A DNA stretch of 15,338 nucleotides from Bacilli bacterium (GTDB taxonomy: Bacteria; Bacillota_I; Bacilli_A; ML615J-28; CAG-698). The DNA lies in NCBI GenBank assembly GCA_028691905.1, contig JAQUYJ010000010.1:1-15338 (forward strand). The letters are read 5' to 3'. The position numbers were made by a program, and so were the translations under genes. Under the pieces are notes generated by a model, which was not told the origin of the DNA, did no database searches, and saw nothing but the letters and a program-made list of their open reading frames with translations. The number at the start of each line of letters is the position of its first letter. The first letter of the stretch is position 1. This document shows positions 13,776 through 15,338 of the stretch, one piece after another.

Positions 13776-15338
13776 ATGAAATCATTAAATAAAATGACAG
13801 CACAGCAAATAAACCTGCAGGGCTATGCCTTGGATTTACTGAAGAAGCAGGCTAATGGACTGACCGGCCATATCGAAGAGGTATGGGAGGATCTCGGTCC
13901 TTCTTCAGCCTGGCTTGGTGGAGCGAAGGAAGACTGGGAAAGGGGACCGTATTACTTTGATGGGTTGGTTGCTCTGGCTTTTCTGGTGAAAGACGGGATG
14001 CTGTTGCAGAAAGTACACAGATGGGTACGTGCTATCTGTGATTCTCAGGAAGTAACCGGTTTTTTTGGACCGAAAAGCAATCGTGACTGGTGGCCGCGAA
14101 TCGTTGCTACCAAAGGGCTTCTTACCTACTATCAGAATACAAAAGACAAACAGGTTCTGTTGTTGCTGGAGCACTTCTTTTGCTATATGAAGAAGATGCT
14201 GCCCACCCAGCCGCTTTATTTTTGGGCTCATGTACGGGGACTGGAAATGATGCCGGCTTTGGAATATGTCATCAAGGAAACAGCTAATCAGAACTGTATC
14301 GATCTAGCCAGTCAAATTGAAAAATACTGTTTTGACTGGAACCAATGTTTTCAAGCATTCCCCTATCATAAGAAAACAAAATACTATTTAAACAGACCCC
14401 TGTTTTTAATAACCAAACCGCTGTTTGTTTTACTGGATAAAATGTATAAAAACAAAATACGGTCAAAACAACAGATTGTCAAAAGTCAGAAAAATTACTT
14501 CAATCAACAGTTTTTACTGACTCACGGCGTCAATATCGCGATGGCAGTCAAGTATCCGGCCTATACCAAAAAGCCAAGTATTATCCCTTCGCTTTTGGCT
14601 CAACTGCAGAAAGACCACGGCAATGCTACGCTTGTCTTTTCAAGTGATGAGCACTTAAACGGCACTTCTCCTTACCAGGGGATGGAATTGTGTACCACTG
14701 CGGAATTACTGTATTCACTGGGAGAAATCATGCGCGTAACCGGGGATTTATCCTATGCCGATCAGGCGGAATGGATGGCAACCAACATTCTTCCTGCATA
14801 TTTTTCACGCGACTTCTGCAGTCATCAATATGTCCAGCAGGTAAACCAAACCAGTGCCGGTCTAAAAAAGGGACCGTTCTTTGATGTGGGTAAAGCAGGT
14901 ACGATGTTTGGTATTGCTCCCCATTTCGGGTGCTGTGCTGCCAATATGCATCAGGCCTTTCCTAAATTTCTGTCTTCTTGTGTATTGTATGACAGTGACT
15001 CTCTGTATTTTGCTTTTTATGTTCCAGGAATCTATACCTTGGAGGATGCCAAGTGGGAAATCATCACAGATTATCCATTTTCCGATGAAGTGGAAATCAG
15101 GTTTTCGTACTGCACAAAAAAACAGATTTATCTTCGCCTGCCCTATGGTGTAAGGACCTATCTTCAAATCGATGGCAAAGAGATTACTGTGGAAAACGAA
15201 AAAGGGTACTGCTGTTTCGTAGGGGCCAATACGATAATCAAAATGCATTTTGATTTTGAAGTGTCTGTTATAACCAATCCCGATCAAAGTTATTCGGTTA
15301 AAAGAGGACCGATTCTTTTCGCACAGGAACTTACTACC
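13776..15338 (+). CDS. GH127-family (DUF1680) beta-L-arabinofuranosidase-like enzyme, 3'-partial
   Basis: An uninterrupted frame of 521 codons runs to the right edge; the gene continues beyond it. GAGGA (13764-13768) lies 7 nt before the ATG, and an overlapping ATG at 13762 stops after five codons. There is no signal peptide, so it is cytoplasmic and probably acts on imported oligosaccharides. It has the (alpha/alpha)-barrel look of DUF1680. The zinc-thiolate site of GH127 is complete: Glu304 and Cys306 (MELC) with Cys386-Cys387 (FGCCAAN), matching Glu338, Cys340, Cys417, Cys418 of the characterised HypBA1, where the first Cys of the pair is the nucleophile. Glu292 (SSDEHLNG) is a candidate acid/base, though the spacing differs. 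GDLSYADQAEWM is also typical. The family call is firm; the sugar specificity is inferred. Confidence 0.9.
   Translation, partial: MKSLNKMTAQQINLQGYALDLLKKQANGLTGHIEEVWEDLGPSSAWLGGAKEDWERGPYYFDGLVALAFLVKDGMLLQKVHRWVRAICDSQEVTGFFGPKSNRDWWPRIVATKGLLTYYQNTKDKQVLLLLEHFFCYMKKMLPTQPLYFWAHVRGLEMMPALEYVIKETANQNCIDLASQIEKYCFDWNQCFQAFPYHKKTKYYLNRPLFLITKPLFVLLDKMYKNKIRSKQQIVKSQKNYFNQQFLLTHGVNIAMAVKYPAYTKKPSIIPSLLAQLQKDHGNATLVFSSDEHLNGTSPYQGMELCTTAELLYSLGEIMRVTGDLSYADQAEWMATNILPAYFSRDFCSHQYVQQVNQTSAGLKKGPFFDVGKAGTMFGIAPHFGCCAANMHQAFPKFLSSCVLYDSDSLYFAFYVPGIYTLEDAKWEIITDYPFSDEVEIRFSYCTKKQIYLRLPYGVRTYLQIDGKEITVENEKGYCCFVGANTIIKMHFDFEVSVITNPDQSYSVKRGPILFAQELTT

Noticed and set aside
14862..15287. A 141-codon minus-strand open frame.
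   Set aside because: It lies wholly inside the GH127 frame, which has the family's motifs; the antisense frame has no ribosome site and no recognisable content.
1..15338. A mobile element, prophage, CRISPR array or defence island.
   Set aside because: No transposase, integrase, phage or Cas-like protein, spaced repeats or target-site duplications were found; the content is mostly housekeeping.

Overview
The window looks like ordinary chromosome from a low-GC Gram-positive-type bacterium. Strong AAGGAGG-like Shine-Dalgarno sites, TGnTATAAT promoters, lipoprotein signal peptides and many short hairpin-plus-T terminators point to Firmicutes or a Mollicutes-related lineage that keeps the standard code. 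TGA is used as a stop (7100-7102, 10536-10538) and tryptophan is TGG, so it is not a Mycoplasma/Spiroplasma-type code. My best guess is something near Acholeplasma/Izemoplasma/Haloplasma or the Erysipelotrichia; this is inference from gene style, not a placement.

Layout. (1) 1-1823: the end of a sugar operon, with a GH4 6-phospho-beta-glucosidase (5' end outside the window) and a BadF-type sugar kinase 2 nt downstream. (2) 1854-4530: a PAS-GGDEF diguanylate cyclase (minus) divergent from the Maf nucleotide pyrophosphatase, followed by a beta-sandwich surface lipoprotein. (3) 4558-6439 (minus): Hsp33 redox chaperone and an M42 aminopeptidase, overlapping by 8 nt. (4) 6542-7616 (plus): a YcxB-like membrane protein and an unrecognised helical protein, overlapping by 11 nt. 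(5) 7639-9129 (minus): lysyl-tRNA synthetase. (6) 9191-9895 (minus): membrane-anchored SGNH esterase, divergent from a two-gene unit (10011-11473) of a membrane-anchored unknown and a ZnuA-like metal-binding lipoprotein. (7) 11560-11765: tRNA-Tyr(GTA) and tRNA-Gln(TTG). (8) 11797-12672 (minus): ferritin-like/VIT1 iron-manganese transporter, divergent from a NYN-LOTUS-LOTUS predicted RNase (12784-13686). (9) 13776 to the right edge: a GH127 (DUF1680) beta-L-arabinofuranosidase-like enzyme that is open at its 3' end.

Genes alternate in direction, with bidirectional hairpin terminators at convergent ends and promoter pairs at divergent ends. No stretch longer than about 300 bases lacks a gene. 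I see no CRISPR array, insertion sequence, prophage or attachment site, and no clear multi-gene novel system. The most interesting points are the NYN-LOTUS-LOTUS protein, the orphan metal-binding lipoprotein coupled to an unknown membrane-anchored protein, the possible X2-like modules in the lipoprotein, two palindromic operator candidates, and a very uniform extended -10 promoter signature.
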